This document shows, piece after piece, positions 43,502 through 52,743 of a DNA stretch of 64,000 bases; the first letter of the stretch is position 1; each line of letters begins with the position of its first letter. A program made the position numbers and the translations under genes. The notes under the pieces are model-generated. The model did not search any database. It was given only the letters and a program-made list of their open reading frames with translations, and was not told where the DNA came from. The DNA is taken from contig CACZJZ010000010.1 of the NCBI GenBank assembly GCA_902781655.1, positions 37,711-101,710 of the forward strand, written 5' to 3'. The DNA is from an uncultured Lachnospiraceae bacterium. GTDB lineage: Bacteria; Bacillota; Clostridia; Lachnospirales; Lachnospiraceae.

Positions 43502-43511
43502 GGAGCGTCCT

Positions 43512-44005
43512 ATGACAGAATTATAGACGCGTATCTCCGAGATCGGCGTGGTGCCGGTCATCAAGCTGAACCATCCCCAGCGGGACGCCGTGGCCCTGGC
43601 CGCAGGCGCGCAGTTCATTGTCACCCCCGGCATGGACCCGGATCTGGTCCGGTACTGCCAGGAAAAAGGCGTGGACATCTTCCCCGGTTGCACCCACCCC
43701 CCACGGACTACCACACGGCCTACAAGTTCGGCCTGGAGGTCCTGAAGTTCTTCCCTGCCGAGCAGTCCGGCGGCCTGGCTAAGATCAAAGCCACGAGCGC
43801 GCCGTTCCCGATGTTCAAGGTTATGCCCACTGGCGGTGTGTCCCTGAAAAATTTGAAGGAGTATCTGTCCTGTCCGGTCATCGCGGCCTGCGGCGGCAGC
43901 TATATGGTCACAGCGGATCTCATCGACAACCAGAAGTGGGACGAGATCACCGACCTGTGCAAAAAATCCATTGAGATTGTCAAGGAGGCCAGAAGCCATG
44001 GCTAA
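43512..44005 (+). pseudogene. eda: KDPG/KHG aldolase, decayed
   Basis: Starts at an ATG behind AGGAGCG but has three lesions. Codon 5 is TAG (43524-43526). After VVPVIKLNHP the sequence jumps to DAVALAAGAQFIVTPGMDPD, missing roughly 55-60 residues that normally include the GLPVAEVTFR and GAGTVL segments. A frameshift near 43700, in a C-rich run, moves the rest into another frame, where YHTAYKFGLEVLKFFPAEQS, the Schiff-base Lys region KVMPTGGVS and AACGGSYMV are clear. Aldolase would cleave KDPG to pyruvate and glyceraldehyde-3-phosphate; this copy cannot. Confidence 0.85.
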
Positions 44006-44886
44006 AGTTGTAACCTTTGGCGAGTTGATGCTCCGCCTTGACCCCCAATGGCTACTACCGCTTCTTCCAGAACGACCAGATGCAGGCTACTTTCGGCGGC
44101 GGCGACCGAGTGGGCATCTACTTCCTGGAAAAGGGCGCGTCCCAACGCGGCAGCGTCTGCATCTACGACCGGGCTCACTCCGCCATCCAGGAGGCCGATC
44201 CGGCGGAATTCGACTGGAACGCCATCTTCGAGGGAGCCGACTGGTTCCACTTCACCGGCATCACCCCGGCCCTGGGCCCCACCATGGTCCAGGCCTGTGA
44301 GGACGCTTGCAAGGCCGCCAAGGCCCACGGCGTGAAGAACTCCTGCGACCTGAACTACCGCGGCAAGCTCTGGACTCGCGCCGAGGTCCGGGAAGCCATG
44401 ACGAAGCTGTGCCAGTATGTGGATGTGTGCATCTCCAACGAGGAGGATGCCAAGGACGTGTTCGGCATCGAGGCCGAGAACACCGATATCTACGGCGGCA
44501 AGCTGAACCACGAGGGCTACAAGTCCGTGGCAAAGCAGCTAAAGCAGCTGGCCGACAAGTTCGGCTTTGAGAAGGTGGCCATCACCCTGCGCTCCTCCAT
44601 CTCTGCCAACGACAACGATTGGGCAGCCATGCTCTACGACGGGGAGAACTACTGCTTCTCCAAGAGCTACCACCTGCACATCGTGGACCGCGTTGGCGGC
44701 GGCGACAGCTTCGGCGCTGGCCTGATCTGCGCCCTGCTCTTCGGCAAGGATACCCAGGCGGCGGTGGAATTCGCCGTGGCGGCCTCCGCGCTGAAGCACT
44801 CCGTCGAGGGCGACTATAACCGAGTCAGCGTAGCTGAGGTGGAAAAGCTGGCCGGCGGCGACGGCTCCGGCCGGGTGCAACGGTAA
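43999..44886 (+). pseudogene. kdgK: 2-keto-3-deoxygluconate kinase (PfkB family), decayed
   Basis: The natural start is the ATG at 43999 (MAKVVTFGELMLRL), overlapping the aldolase remnant. A +1 change near 44036-44040 (CGCCTTGACCCCC) shifts frame; the true sequence resumes as TPNGYYRFFQNDQMQATFGG. At GGGDRVGIYFLEKGASQR about 55 residues of the sugar-binding lid and N-terminal Rossmann part are absent, apparently by deletion between GGCGGCG repeats. The remainder (FHFTGITPALGPTM, CDLNYRGKLW, VGGGDSFGAGLICALLFG with the catalytic Asp) is intact. Would phosphorylate KDG. Confidence 0.85.
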
Positions 44887-44929
44887 AATGTCACTAAATG
44901 AAAACGAGCAGCTGAAAAGCCGCCGCTGA

Positions 44930-44967
44930 ACAGGGCGCAAACAGACGATGTGCTGTTTGCGCCCTGT
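44930..44967 (+). terminator. Hairpin after kdgK
   Basis: Perfect 15-bp stem ACAGGGCGCAAACAG / CTGTTTGCGCCCTGT, 8-base loop; only a CTC follows, so termination strength is uncertain. Confidence 0.6.
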
Positions 44968-44972
44968 CTCGG

Positions 44973-45035
44973 TTCGACAGCAAACATGAAAACTCGTCAG
45001 AGAAAAAAGCACGAGTTTCCATGTTTGCTGTCGAA
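44973..45035. repeat. Long inverted repeat (25-base arms)
   Basis: Arms 44973-44997 and 45011-45035 are complementary at 24 of 25 positions around a 13-base A-rich loop. It has no T tract. It could be a large terminator-like structure or the remnant of a mobile element end, as it marks the border between the kdu block and decayed phage-type DNA. Confidence 0.7.
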
Positions 45036-45146
45036 TTATGTTTCTGCTTTCGAGTAAATTTTATAAATTTCAGGCTTTCTTTTTAAAAATCAGCAGATTA
45101 GCCAAATTAACGATAGCATTTTTGACGCGCTGTCGGGGCCCTCCGC

Positions 45147-45178
45147 TTTTGAAATTTTGGCTTCCCTAAATTTCAAAA
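45147..45178. repeat. Inverted repeat before the methylase remnant
   Basis: TTTTGAAATTT (45147-45157) and AAATTTCAAAA (45168-45178) form an 11-bp perfect dyad around GGCTTCCCT-like loop sequence. AT-rich; possible operator or attenuator for the former methylase gene. Confidence 0.5.
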
Positions 45179-45195
45179 GAATGGAGGTCTGCGTC

Positions 45196-45746
45196 ATGTC
45201 GAGACGTAGGACAAAAGCAGAAGACATCAAAAACCCAGAGCATTATTTTAACTGGTACATAGATCCCATGTTTCCCGTGGAATATGACCGCTACATCGAG
45301 GTGTTCGGTGGGGGAAGCTGGGTGCTTTTGGGGAGGCCACTGGACAGGAACTGTATGGAGGTTTATAACGATTACAATTCCAACCTGGCAAATCTGTTTT
45401 ACTGCGTAAAAAAACCGTACCATGGCCTTCTTAAAGGAGCTGGGATTCCTTCCCGTTAACAGCAGGGATGAGTTTGCGGTGATCCGGGATTTTATCAATA
45501 AGAAGGAATTCGACACCCGGTTTCTTCTGGAAGAGATGGATCTTGTAGAAAGGTATCTTCCGCCGCCGGAGGCGGAAGAGATCGGGAAGCTCCTTCTGGA
45601 AAACGCGGAGGTAACGGATGTGAAACGGGCGGCCGCCTTTTTTAAGCTCATCCGTTACAGCTACGGAAGCGGGTGTACTTCCTTCGCCTGCCAGCCCTTC
45701 GATGTGCGGCAATGCTTTGCCGCCATCTGGCAGGCATCCAGACAGA
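45196..45746 (+). pseudogene. D12-class DNA adenine methylase, truncated and frameshifted
   Basis: Starts at an ATG with GGAGG eight bases upstream. EVFGGGSWVLLG (AdoMet motif) and MEVYNDYNSNLANLFYCVK are in one frame; after an A7 run (45408-45414) the continuation MAFLKELGFLPVNSRDEFAV is in another. With A6 the frame would be continuous. The KRAAAFFKLIRYSYGSGCTS segment is present but the protein stops matching at about ASRQ (near 45744), before the DPPY catalytic motif, where rhamnosidase sequence begins. Such methylases are common in phages and mobile elements; inactive here. Confidence 0.8.
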
Positions 45747-47245
45747 GTGAAAGAAACGTTATGGATATGGTATCCCGGAGATTTCGAGATCTATCACGGG
45801 ATGCTGCAAAATTTCAGCAGGGTAGAACGGGGATTTAACTGGCCGGCATTCTGGCATATCGAAGACTGCCGGAAGAATGTGCGATTTCACAGAAGCTTTC
45901 TTTTGGACAGGAGGAATTACAGTCAGTACGTGGAGAGCCCGGAGGAGACGCTCCGAAGGCGGGCGTTCCGCTATGTCTTTATTCCGGACTGCAGAGCCGG
46001 GGAGATTGAATTGAAGGTGGTTCATCAATTTGTGAACATTCCTGTGCGGGGCAGTTTTTCCTGTGGGGACGGGCTTTTGAACCGGATCTGGGACGCTTCG
46101 TGCGAGACCTTCAGGCTTTGCAGCGGAATCTTTTTTTACCGACGGAATAAAGCGGGATCGCCGGATATGGTCAGGGGATGCGTACCAGAGCTATATGATC
46201 AACCGGTACCTGATGTTTGACGAGGAAATCAGCAAACGTACAATCTGGGCTTTGCGCGGAGACGATCCGGTCCGGCAGCATGTCAATACTATCGTGGATT
46301 ATTACATGTACTAGATTATGAGCGCATACCAGCATTATGAAATGTCCGGCGATGTTGAATTTGTGCGGGCAATCTATCCAAAAGTGAAGAGTATGATGGA
46401 ATTTCTGAAACAGCAGACGGACGAAAACGGTTTTATTACGGGAAGGCCGGGAGACTGGATATTCATAGACTGGTCGGAGTCGCTTGACAAGGCAGGGGCG
46501 GTCTGCGCCGAGCAGATTCTGCTGTCCAGGTGTTACCATACCATGTGGAAGCTGGAGAAACTTCTGGAAAGCCGCGCTTCCGTTTATCAGGAAAAATATT
46601 TGTCCATAAAAGAGAAAACGGACCGCTTTTTCTGGAACGAGCGAAAAGGCGCATATGTGGACAGCTTTGCGTCCGGATGGGAAAATGTATCCAGACATGC
46701 AAATATATTTGCGGTTCTGTTCGGACAGGCTGATGAAAGCAGGAAGAGAAGAATCTGCGAAAATGTGATATTTAATGAGGAGATTCCGCAGATTACCACG
46801 CCCTTTTTCCGCTTTTTTTGAACTGGAGGTTTTGTGCCGGATCGGGGAAAAAAGAGAAGCGCTGGAGCAGATCAGGGCCTACTGGGGCGGCATGATAGAA
46901 GCAGGGGCCGGAACGATATGGGAGGAATATGATCCCAAACAGGAAGGGGTTCAGCATTATGCGATGTATGGGGATCCATACGGCAAAAGCCTGTGTCATG
47001 CCTGGGGTGCGACGCCGGTTTATATTCTGAGAAGATACTTTATGGGTGTGGAGCCGGCCTCTCCGGGCTACGAAACCTTTCGGATCTGTCCGGAAACGGA
47101 GCTGTTCTCTGAGTTCAGATTTGAGACGCCGGTAAAGAATGGCATTGTCAGAATTCTGTGGGATGGCAGCACATTGACCGTATACACGGATCGAAAAGGA
47201 GGCACGCTGTACTATGCAGGCATGGAGTATGAGTTGAAAGAGTAG
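45747..47245 (+). pseudogene. GH78 alpha-L-rhamnosidase-like gene, frameshifted
   Basis: A GTG at 45747 opens VKETLWIWYPGDFEIYHGML, typical of the N terminus of GH78 proteins. The reading then needs three repairs: a T7 run at 46131-46137 (T6 would give GIFFTDGIKRDR), an amber TAG at 46312-46314 in place of an expected Trp, and a second T7 run at 46813-46819. Catalytic-domain landmarks GRPGDWIFIDWSESLDKAGA, WGGMIEAGAGTIWEEYDP and LCHAWGATPVYILRRY remain recognisable. Would remove terminal rhamnose from pectin or rhamnogalacturonan fragments; a two-component system follows. Confidence 0.82.
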
Positions 47246-47302
47246 GGAAGCCTGTGCCTGAAGAGAAACTGAGATATGGGACTGGAAGATAGGGCAGGAG
47301 TT

Positions 47303-48856
47303 ATGGAGAAAAGATATAAGGTACTGATTGTTGAAGATGAAATGCTGGTCCGGATCGGCATACAGTCGCTGATAGACTGGGATGAGATGGATATGGTCAT
47401 TCTGGGAGATGCAGAAAATGGAAAAAAGGGGCTGGAGTATTTCAAAAACCAGGAAGAGGCTCCGGATATTGTTTTTACCGATATTAACATGCCGATTATG
47501 GACGGGCTGGATATGATGCAGACCGTAAGGGAAATGGGATATGACCGATGCATATTTATCATACTGACGGTTCTGGAGGAGTTTGATTACGCACGCCGCG
47601 CTTTAAAACTCGGGGCATTTGATTATATCCCCAAGCTGAATATGACCAGGGAAAATCTGACGGAAGTGCTTCAGAAAGCGAAAGAAAGGCTGGAAAATAC
47701 CGTAGGGCTGGAGCAAAGGAAGGAAAGAAAGAGAACGGAAAACAGTCTGTCGCTGGCACGGCTGGTACAAGGCTATCTTCAGTTTCACATGTATACGATG
47801 CAGGAATTTTCAGAGCTGCTGGAAAAGTATGGAATCCGCCCGGATAACGGTTCTTTATTATGCGCTTCAGCAATGGTACATGACGCGGGAATGAGGCAGG
47901 CGGCGGATGAAGAAAGCGTTGCGGATGTCGCTCTCCTGAATACGCTGAATGATATATTCTGGACTTCCGGAAAAGGGTGCGTTTATGTAGATGAAAAAAA
48001 TGTGTTTCATTTCATTCTTTTCTTTGAAGAGCGGAACAGGGATGGAGCCCTGCAAAAGTTCCGGGAGGCAGAAAGTATTGTTCAAATGTATTTCAACTGC
48101 AGAATGCAGATTGGTTTCAGCCGATGGGGAGAAAACCTGGGAGATTTACTTTTCCTTGTGGAAGAGAGCAAATGCGCCCTGGAAATGAATTCTTTCTGGA
48201 ATCTGTCTGAATGGCTGTTTTACGGGGAGGATATTCGGGAGAAGCTTATCCTGTGCTGTCAGAAGGAACTACAGATACTAGGGGGAGAGGAGAACGGCTG
48301 GCAGGGCGAAATCGACTGTCAGAATGTTCAGGGTCAGAAGCAGATGCTGATCCGGCTGGAATATGATATTTTTCAGAGAATCATCCGAAAAAGGGAAATT
48401 CCGTTTCCTTCGGAAGAACAGGTTTCTCTGCTTGCAGAGGTGAGCTCCGGAAGAACTGCGCGGCAGATTACAGAAACCTTCAAGAGAAAACTGGAGGAGC
48501 GGATAGAAAAGTGGGAACAGGAGCTGGCTGAAAACAGGGAATTGAGGAAGGCAGTAGAATTTATTAAAGAGCATTATCCGGAAAACATAACCGTGGATCA
48601 GATTGCCGGAGCATCCGGATACAGTGTGAGCTATCTTTCCAGGCTGATGAAGGAACAGAACGGAAGGAGTATCATGGATTATCTGAACTGGTACAGAATT
48701 GAAAAAGCCAAGGAGATGATCTGGGAAAGCGGTCTGAAATCCTATGAGGTGGCAGAAAAAGTTGGAATTTCTGATCCGAATTATTTCTCCAGAATTTTTA
48801 AAAAGTATACGGGAAAAAGCGTTAATGAATACAGAAGGAATCCGGGAAGAGAGTGA
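47303..48856 (+). CDS. YesN-type response regulator with AraC DNA-binding domain
   Basis: 517 residues from the ATG at 47303 (AGGAG close upstream; 47276 is an alternative). N-terminal receiver: VLIVEDEMLVRIGIQSLIDW, phospho-Asp in VFTDINMPIMDGLDM. A ~250-residue middle region has no obvious domain. The C-terminal AraC double helix-turn-helix begins near 415: AVEFIKEHYPENITVDQIAG, GYSVSYLSRLMKEQN, YEVAEKVGISDPNYFSRIFK. Controls carbohydrate transporters and hydrolases in response to YesM. Coupled to the kinase gene by overlap or near-overlap. Confidence 0.92.
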   Translation: MEKRYKVLIVEDEMLVRIGIQSLIDWDEMDMVILGDAENGKKGLEYFKNQEEAPDIVFTDINMPIMDGLDMMQTVREMGYDRCIFIILTVLEEFDYARRALKLGAFDYIPKLNMTRENLTEVLQKAKERLENTVGLEQRKERKRTENSLSLARLVQGYLQFHMYTMQEFSELLEKYGIRPDNGSLLCASAMVHDAGMRQAADEESVADVALLNTLNDIFWTSGKGCVYVDEKNVFHFILFFEERNRDGALQKFREAESIVQMYFNCRMQIGFSRWGENLGDLLFLVEESKCALEMNSFWNLSEWLFYGEDIREKLILCCQKELQILGGEENGWQGEIDCQNVQGQKQMLIRLEYDIFQRIIRKREIPFPSEEQVSLLAEVSSGRTARQITETFKRKLEERIEKWEQELAENRELRKAVEFIKEHYPENITVDQIAGASGYSVSYLSRLMKEQNGRSIMDYLNWYRIEKAKEMIWESGLKSYEVAEKVGISDPNYFSRIFKKYTGKSVNEYRRNPGRE

Positions 48857-48864
48857 GAGACGGG

Positions 48865-50688
48865 ATGGGAAAATACAGAAGCTTCAGCAGACGTTTCAGA
48901 CTGAAACTGTTTTTGTCCTTTGTGCTTACCTGCAGCGTTATGCTGGGGGCTGCTTTTGAAATTTTTTATAGGGAAGCGAGCAATCTGCTTCTGGAGCAGT
49001 CCGGAAACGATACGGGTTATCAGCTGGAACAGACGGAGGCATATATAGAAAATCTGGAATCAGAAACAATGCGCATTCTGCAGATGTTGATGCTGGATTA
49101 CGGGCAGAGCAGATTTTTAAATGGATTATCCGGAGACGAAACGGATAAGGTTATGGCGGCAAGAACGCTGTTTGAACAGATACGGAATGTGCTTGACAAT
49201 TATACCTACGTAGACACGGTTTTCTATTATGGGTATGACGGAACGGTACTGGGATCCGGAAATAATTTTCAACGATATGTGCAGAATGGTAACAGTGAGG
49301 GGGAGTTTCCCTGCTCCTGGCTCTACTCGGCTCCCGTTTATCAGGAGCTGCTCAGTGGAGAGAAGCAGTACAGCTGGATTGGCGGAATGGGAAAGAATAA
49401 TTTCTGCTTTTATCAGGATGCGGAAGCCGGGAATTATCTGACCTTTCTCGCCAGGCTGAACGTACAGTTCAGGCAACCGGTTGTCATAGCGATCAATATA
49501 AAGGAGAACTATCTGTCAGAGCTTTATGACGGGCAGGAAGATACATATCATACCAGGTATATTACGGACCGAAATGGAATGATTATATCCTCCGGCGACA
49601 GTTCAGTGATTGGAAACCAGAGCGGATACGGGGAAGATCAGCTACAGAGTCTGGTGGATTCCGTGATCCGGACAACGCTGGATGGAGAAGAAATACAGAC
49701 TGTGCTCAGATCTGTGGAAGCGACTGACTGGATTATCATAGACGAAGTTCCGGTCTCCTGGCTGATGAAGGATGTGGATGCGCTGAAAAGGTATCAGCTG
49801 GTGATTTTAATTGTGAGCCTGCTTGCAGCTGCTGGTCTGTCCCAGTTCTGGATTTTTCATATTACGGCGCCTCTGATGCGGCTGACAGGAAAAATGAAGG
49901 AAATGGAGGAGGGCAGGCTTGGCGGCATGCTGGAGGAAAAAACGGTTCGGGAGCTCGGAGTGGTGGGGCGGCAGTTTAACCGGATGTCGGAGGGAATCGT
50001 ATCCTTAATTGATAAGAACAGACATATGGAAGAAGAAAAGAGATATCTGGAAATAGAAACGCTTCGGCAGCAGATCAATCCTCACTTTATTTATAACACG
50101 CTGAACACGATTAAATGGATGGCAGTATTGTCCAAAAATGACAATATTACGGTATGTGTGGAGGCCTTTGGAAACCTGCTTCGTCCCATTTTCAGACATG
50201 GGCAGGAGGAGTGCACTCTCGGGGAAGAACTCCGCTATGTGACGGACTATGTTACAATTATGAACTTCCGATATGGAAACCAGCTGAAGCTGGCAGTATA
50301 CAGCAGAAAAGAAGATGAGGCGTACAAGGTTCCACGCCTGATTCTCCAGCCCTTTCTGGAAAACAGTATTCTGCATGGAATGAAGGGAGAAGGAACTGTC
50401 CTTCAGATTACCGTGGAGGTTCGGATAAAAGATGATATGGAGATTTCCATAAAGGATAATGGAAGGGGGATGTCAGAAGAAAATCTAAAAATTCTGCAAA
50501 AAAATATGGAAGACGGGATGGAGATTCGGACAGAAGAAAAGGAAAAAATTGGAAAAACCGGGATCGGCGTATCCAATGTATGCAGGAGGATCCGGCTGAT
50601 CTACGGTTCGGATTACGGCGTGCAGATCAGAAGCAGAGAAGGCGTGGGAACAGAGGTACTCATCAGGATGCCGGCAGTAACGGCATAA
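48865..50688 (+). CDS. YesM-type sensor histidine kinase
   Basis: About 607 residues from the ATG at 48865; a GTG at 48853 overlaps the previous stop. Span near the N terminus (FLSFVLTCSVMLGAAFEIFY), an extracellular dCache-like sensor of ~270 residues, a second span (LVILIVSLLAAAGLSQFW), HAMP, then the His_kinase motif TLRQQINPHFIYNTLNTIKW and HATPase with ISIKDNGRGMSEENLK and GIGVSNVCRR. Senses an extracellular oligosaccharide or the loaded binding protein and phosphorylates the YesN regulator. Confidence 0.92.
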   Translation: MGKYRSFSRRFRLKLFLSFVLTCSVMLGAAFEIFYREASNLLLEQSGNDTGYQLEQTEAYIENLESETMRILQMLMLDYGQSRFLNGLSGDETDKVMAARTLFEQIRNVLDNYTYVDTVFYYGYDGTVLGSGNNFQRYVQNGNSEGEFPCSWLYSAPVYQELLSGEKQYSWIGGMGKNNFCFYQDAEAGNYLTFLARLNVQFRQPVVIAINIKENYLSELYDGQEDTYHTRYITDRNGMIISSGDSSVIGNQSGYGEDQLQSLVDSVIRTTLDGEEIQTVLRSVEATDWIIIDEVPVSWLMKDVDALKRYQLVILIVSLLAAAGLSQFWIFHITAPLMRLTGKMKEMEEGRLGGMLEEKTVRELGVVGRQFNRMSEGIVSLIDKNRHMEEEKRYLEIETLRQQINPHFIYNTLNTIKWMAVLSKNDNITVCVEAFGNLLRPIFRHGQEECTLGEELRYVTDYVTIMNFRYGNQLKLAVYSRKEDEAYKVPRLILQPFLENSILHGMKGEGTVLQITVEVRIKDDMEISIKDNGRGMSEENLKILQKNMEDGMEIRTEEKEKIGKTGIGVSNVCRRIRLIYGSDYGVQIRSREGVGTEVLIRMPAVTA

Positions 50689-50760
50689 TTGTGCTAAAAA
50701 TCACAGCATTGTGCTTATAAAAGAGGGGGAAGGACAGAGAATTGGACAGACATGTGCTAT
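50688..50760 (+). promoter_or_regulatory. Phased TTGTGCT repeats upstream of the sugar transporter
   Basis: TTGTGCT at 50689 and 50709 (both inside ATTGTGCT) and ATGTGCT at 50752, each followed by an A/T-rich tail (AAAAA, TATAAAA, ATAAATAAAA). Starts are 20 and 43 bases apart, about two and four helical turns, so all lie on one DNA face. Position just before the permease gene fits binding by the AraC-type regulator. Confidence 0.5.
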
Positions 50761-50839
50761 AAATAAAAAGCACTTACATGGAAAAATGAATGGCATATTT
50801 ACTATAATTCTGTGCAGAAAAGAGAGGAGAGTGGTAAAT

Positions 50840-51772
50840 ATGCTGAAAACGAAGCAAGGCAGACCGCAGAAGCAGATGGTGAAATCGAACAGAGGACGAA
50901 GACTGTTCTTTATGATCCTTCCATTTATGCTTTTAACGTTTGCCTTTTCTTATGTGCCGTTATTCGGATGGCTGTATGCTTTTTTCGATTATAAGATCGG
51001 CCGCAGTCTTTTTGAATGCTCGTTTGTGGGGCTGGAGCATTTCAGAGAGATCATCAGTAATCCGACGGAGTTTCTCAAGGTGCTGAGAAATACGCTGGTG
51101 ATGAGCGGACTGAGTCTTCTTGTTTCTCCGCTACCCGCATTGTTTGCGATTCTTCTGAACGAGCTGCGGGGGAGACGGCGGAAAAAAGCGGTGCAGACGC
51201 TGACTACGCTTCCCAATTTCATCAGCTGGATCATCGTATATTCGTTGACCTTCGCCATTTTTTCCACGGATGGAATGCTGAGCAATCTGTTCCGCCTGTT
51301 CGGGCTTGAGGGAAACAGTTATAATCCGCTGTCGGACGGGGAGCACGTATGGCTGGTTCAGCTGCTTCTGCACATCTGGAAGAGTCTGGGGTGGAACGCC
51401 ATCATTTATATTGCGGCGATCTCAGGAATTGATCAGGAGCTTTATGACGCGGCGGATGTGGACGGGGCCGGAAAGCTGCAGAGAATTCTGCACATCACAA
51501 TTCCGGGGCTGACTCCCACCTTCTTCGTCCTGCTTCTGCTGGCGATCAGTAATCTTCTGAACAATGGCTTCGATCAATACTTTGTGTTCCATAATGCTAT
51601 TGTGGCGGATAAGATTGAAGTGCTGGACTATTACGTTTATAAGATCGCGATTCTGACCAACCAGTATTCAAAATCCATCGCAATAGGAATGGCAAAATCG
51701 CTGATCAGTATTCTGCTGCTGTTTGGAGCAAACACCTTATCCAAAAAGGTGCGCGGCGAATCCATTGTGTAG
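50840..51772 (+). CDS. Sugar ABC transporter permease (LplB/YtlB type)
   Basis: 310 residues from the ATG at 50840 with GAGGAG ten bases upstream. Six spans; MILPFMLLTFAFSYVPLFGW opens the protein, ending in the EAA-type loop YDAADVDGAGKLQRILHITI. This subfamily imports oligosaccharides such as rhamnogalacturonan fragments and relies on a shared MsmK-like ATPase encoded elsewhere; none is present here. Partner permease follows 18 bp downstream. Confidence 0.9.
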   Translation: MLKTKQGRPQKQMVKSNRGRRLFFMILPFMLLTFAFSYVPLFGWLYAFFDYKIGRSLFECSFVGLEHFREIISNPTEFLKVLRNTLVMSGLSLLVSPLPALFAILLNELRGRRRKKAVQTLTTLPNFISWIIVYSLTFAIFSTDGMLSNLFRLFGLEGNSYNPLSDGEHVWLVQLLLHIWKSLGWNAIIYIAAISGIDQELYDAADVDGAGKLQRILHITIPGLTPTFFVLLLLAISNLLNNGFDQYFVFHNAIVADKIEVLDYYVYKIAILTNQYSKSIAIGMAKSLISILLLFGANTLSKKVRGESIV

Positions 51773-51790
51773 GAACGGAGGAAAGAAGAA

Positions 51791-52678
51791 ATGCGTCAAA
51801 CAAAATTGAAACTCAGGGGGCTTCCTTTTCAGGCTTTTTTGAATATCCTGTTTCTGGCACTGGTTATCCTTTGCGTTTATCCGTTCTATTATATTCTTGT
51901 ATATTCCCTGAGCGATCCGGACAGGGCGGCCTATGCCTTTTTGTATCCGATCGGCTTTAATCTGGATGGATACCGCATGCTGTTTCAGCTGAACAATATC
52001 TTTCATGCGGCTGTGATTTCTGCGTTGAGAACCGTACTGGGTACGCTGATCACGGTTGCGTGCACCAGCTTTGCAGCGTATCTGGTGACCGAACGGGAGA
52101 TGATGTGGAGAACCTTTGTATACCGCTTTTTTGTGATAACAATGTATCTGAATGCGGGGCTGATTCCCTGGTATCTGACCATGCGGGCATACGGGCTGAA
52201 AAACAACTTTCTGCTCTACATTCTTCCAGGTGCCGTCAGCGCTTATTATATGATTCTGACAAAGACCTATATTGAATCGCTCCCGGAATCGCTGGAGGAA
52301 TCCGCCATGCTGGATGGGGCCGGCTATGTGACGATATTCTGGAAGATCATTCTTCCGCTGTCCAAACCGATCATTGCGACGGTAGCAATCTATAACGCCG
52401 TAAATCAGTGGAACAGCTGGTCGGACAATTATTTTCTGGTCAGTGATGAAAATCTGCAGACGCTCCAGCTGATTCTTTACAATTATCTGAACAGTGCGAC
52501 AAACCTGGCGCAGGCGTCGACGCAGCAGCTGGAAGCCATGGGAGCGAGCAGGACAATGACTCCCATGTCCATAAAGATGTGTATTACGGTGATTACTACC
52601 CTTCCCATCATGTGCGTATATCCGTTTCTGCAGAAGCATTTTGCAAAAGGAATTATGATCGGAGCTGTGAAGGGATAG
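51791..52678 (+). CDS. Sugar ABC transporter permease (LplC/YtcP type)
   Basis: 295 residues. GGAGGAAAGAAG precedes the ATG. FQAFLNILFLALVILCVYPF is the first span; the EAA loop is ESLPESLEESAMLDGAGYVT, and the C terminus KHFAKGIMIGAVKG is a family hallmark. Forms a channel with the LplB-type permease. Confidence 0.92.
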   Translation: MRQTKLKLRGLPFQAFLNILFLALVILCVYPFYYILVYSLSDPDRAAYAFLYPIGFNLDGYRMLFQLNNIFHAAVISALRTVLGTLITVACTSFAAYLVTEREMMWRTFVYRFFVITMYLNAGLIPWYLTMRAYGLKNNFLLYILPGAVSAYYMILTKTYIESLPESLEESAMLDGAGYVTIFWKIILPLSKPIIATVAIYNAVNQWNSWSDNYFLVSDENLQTLQLILYNYLNSATNLAQASTQQLEAMGASRTMTPMSIKMCITVITTLPIMCVYPFLQKHFAKGIMIGAVKG

Positions 52679-52743
52679 ATTTTTCCCACTGACATTATTA
52701 AGGATAAAACAGAATTTTACCAAAATAAAAGGAGAATGTGGAA

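Noticed and set aside
44038-44886. KDG kinase read as an intact 282-residue gene from 44038
   Set aside because: It lacks a start with a ribosome-binding site, and the true N terminus (MAKVVTFGE) lies in another frame at 43999; a ~55-residue core segment is missing.
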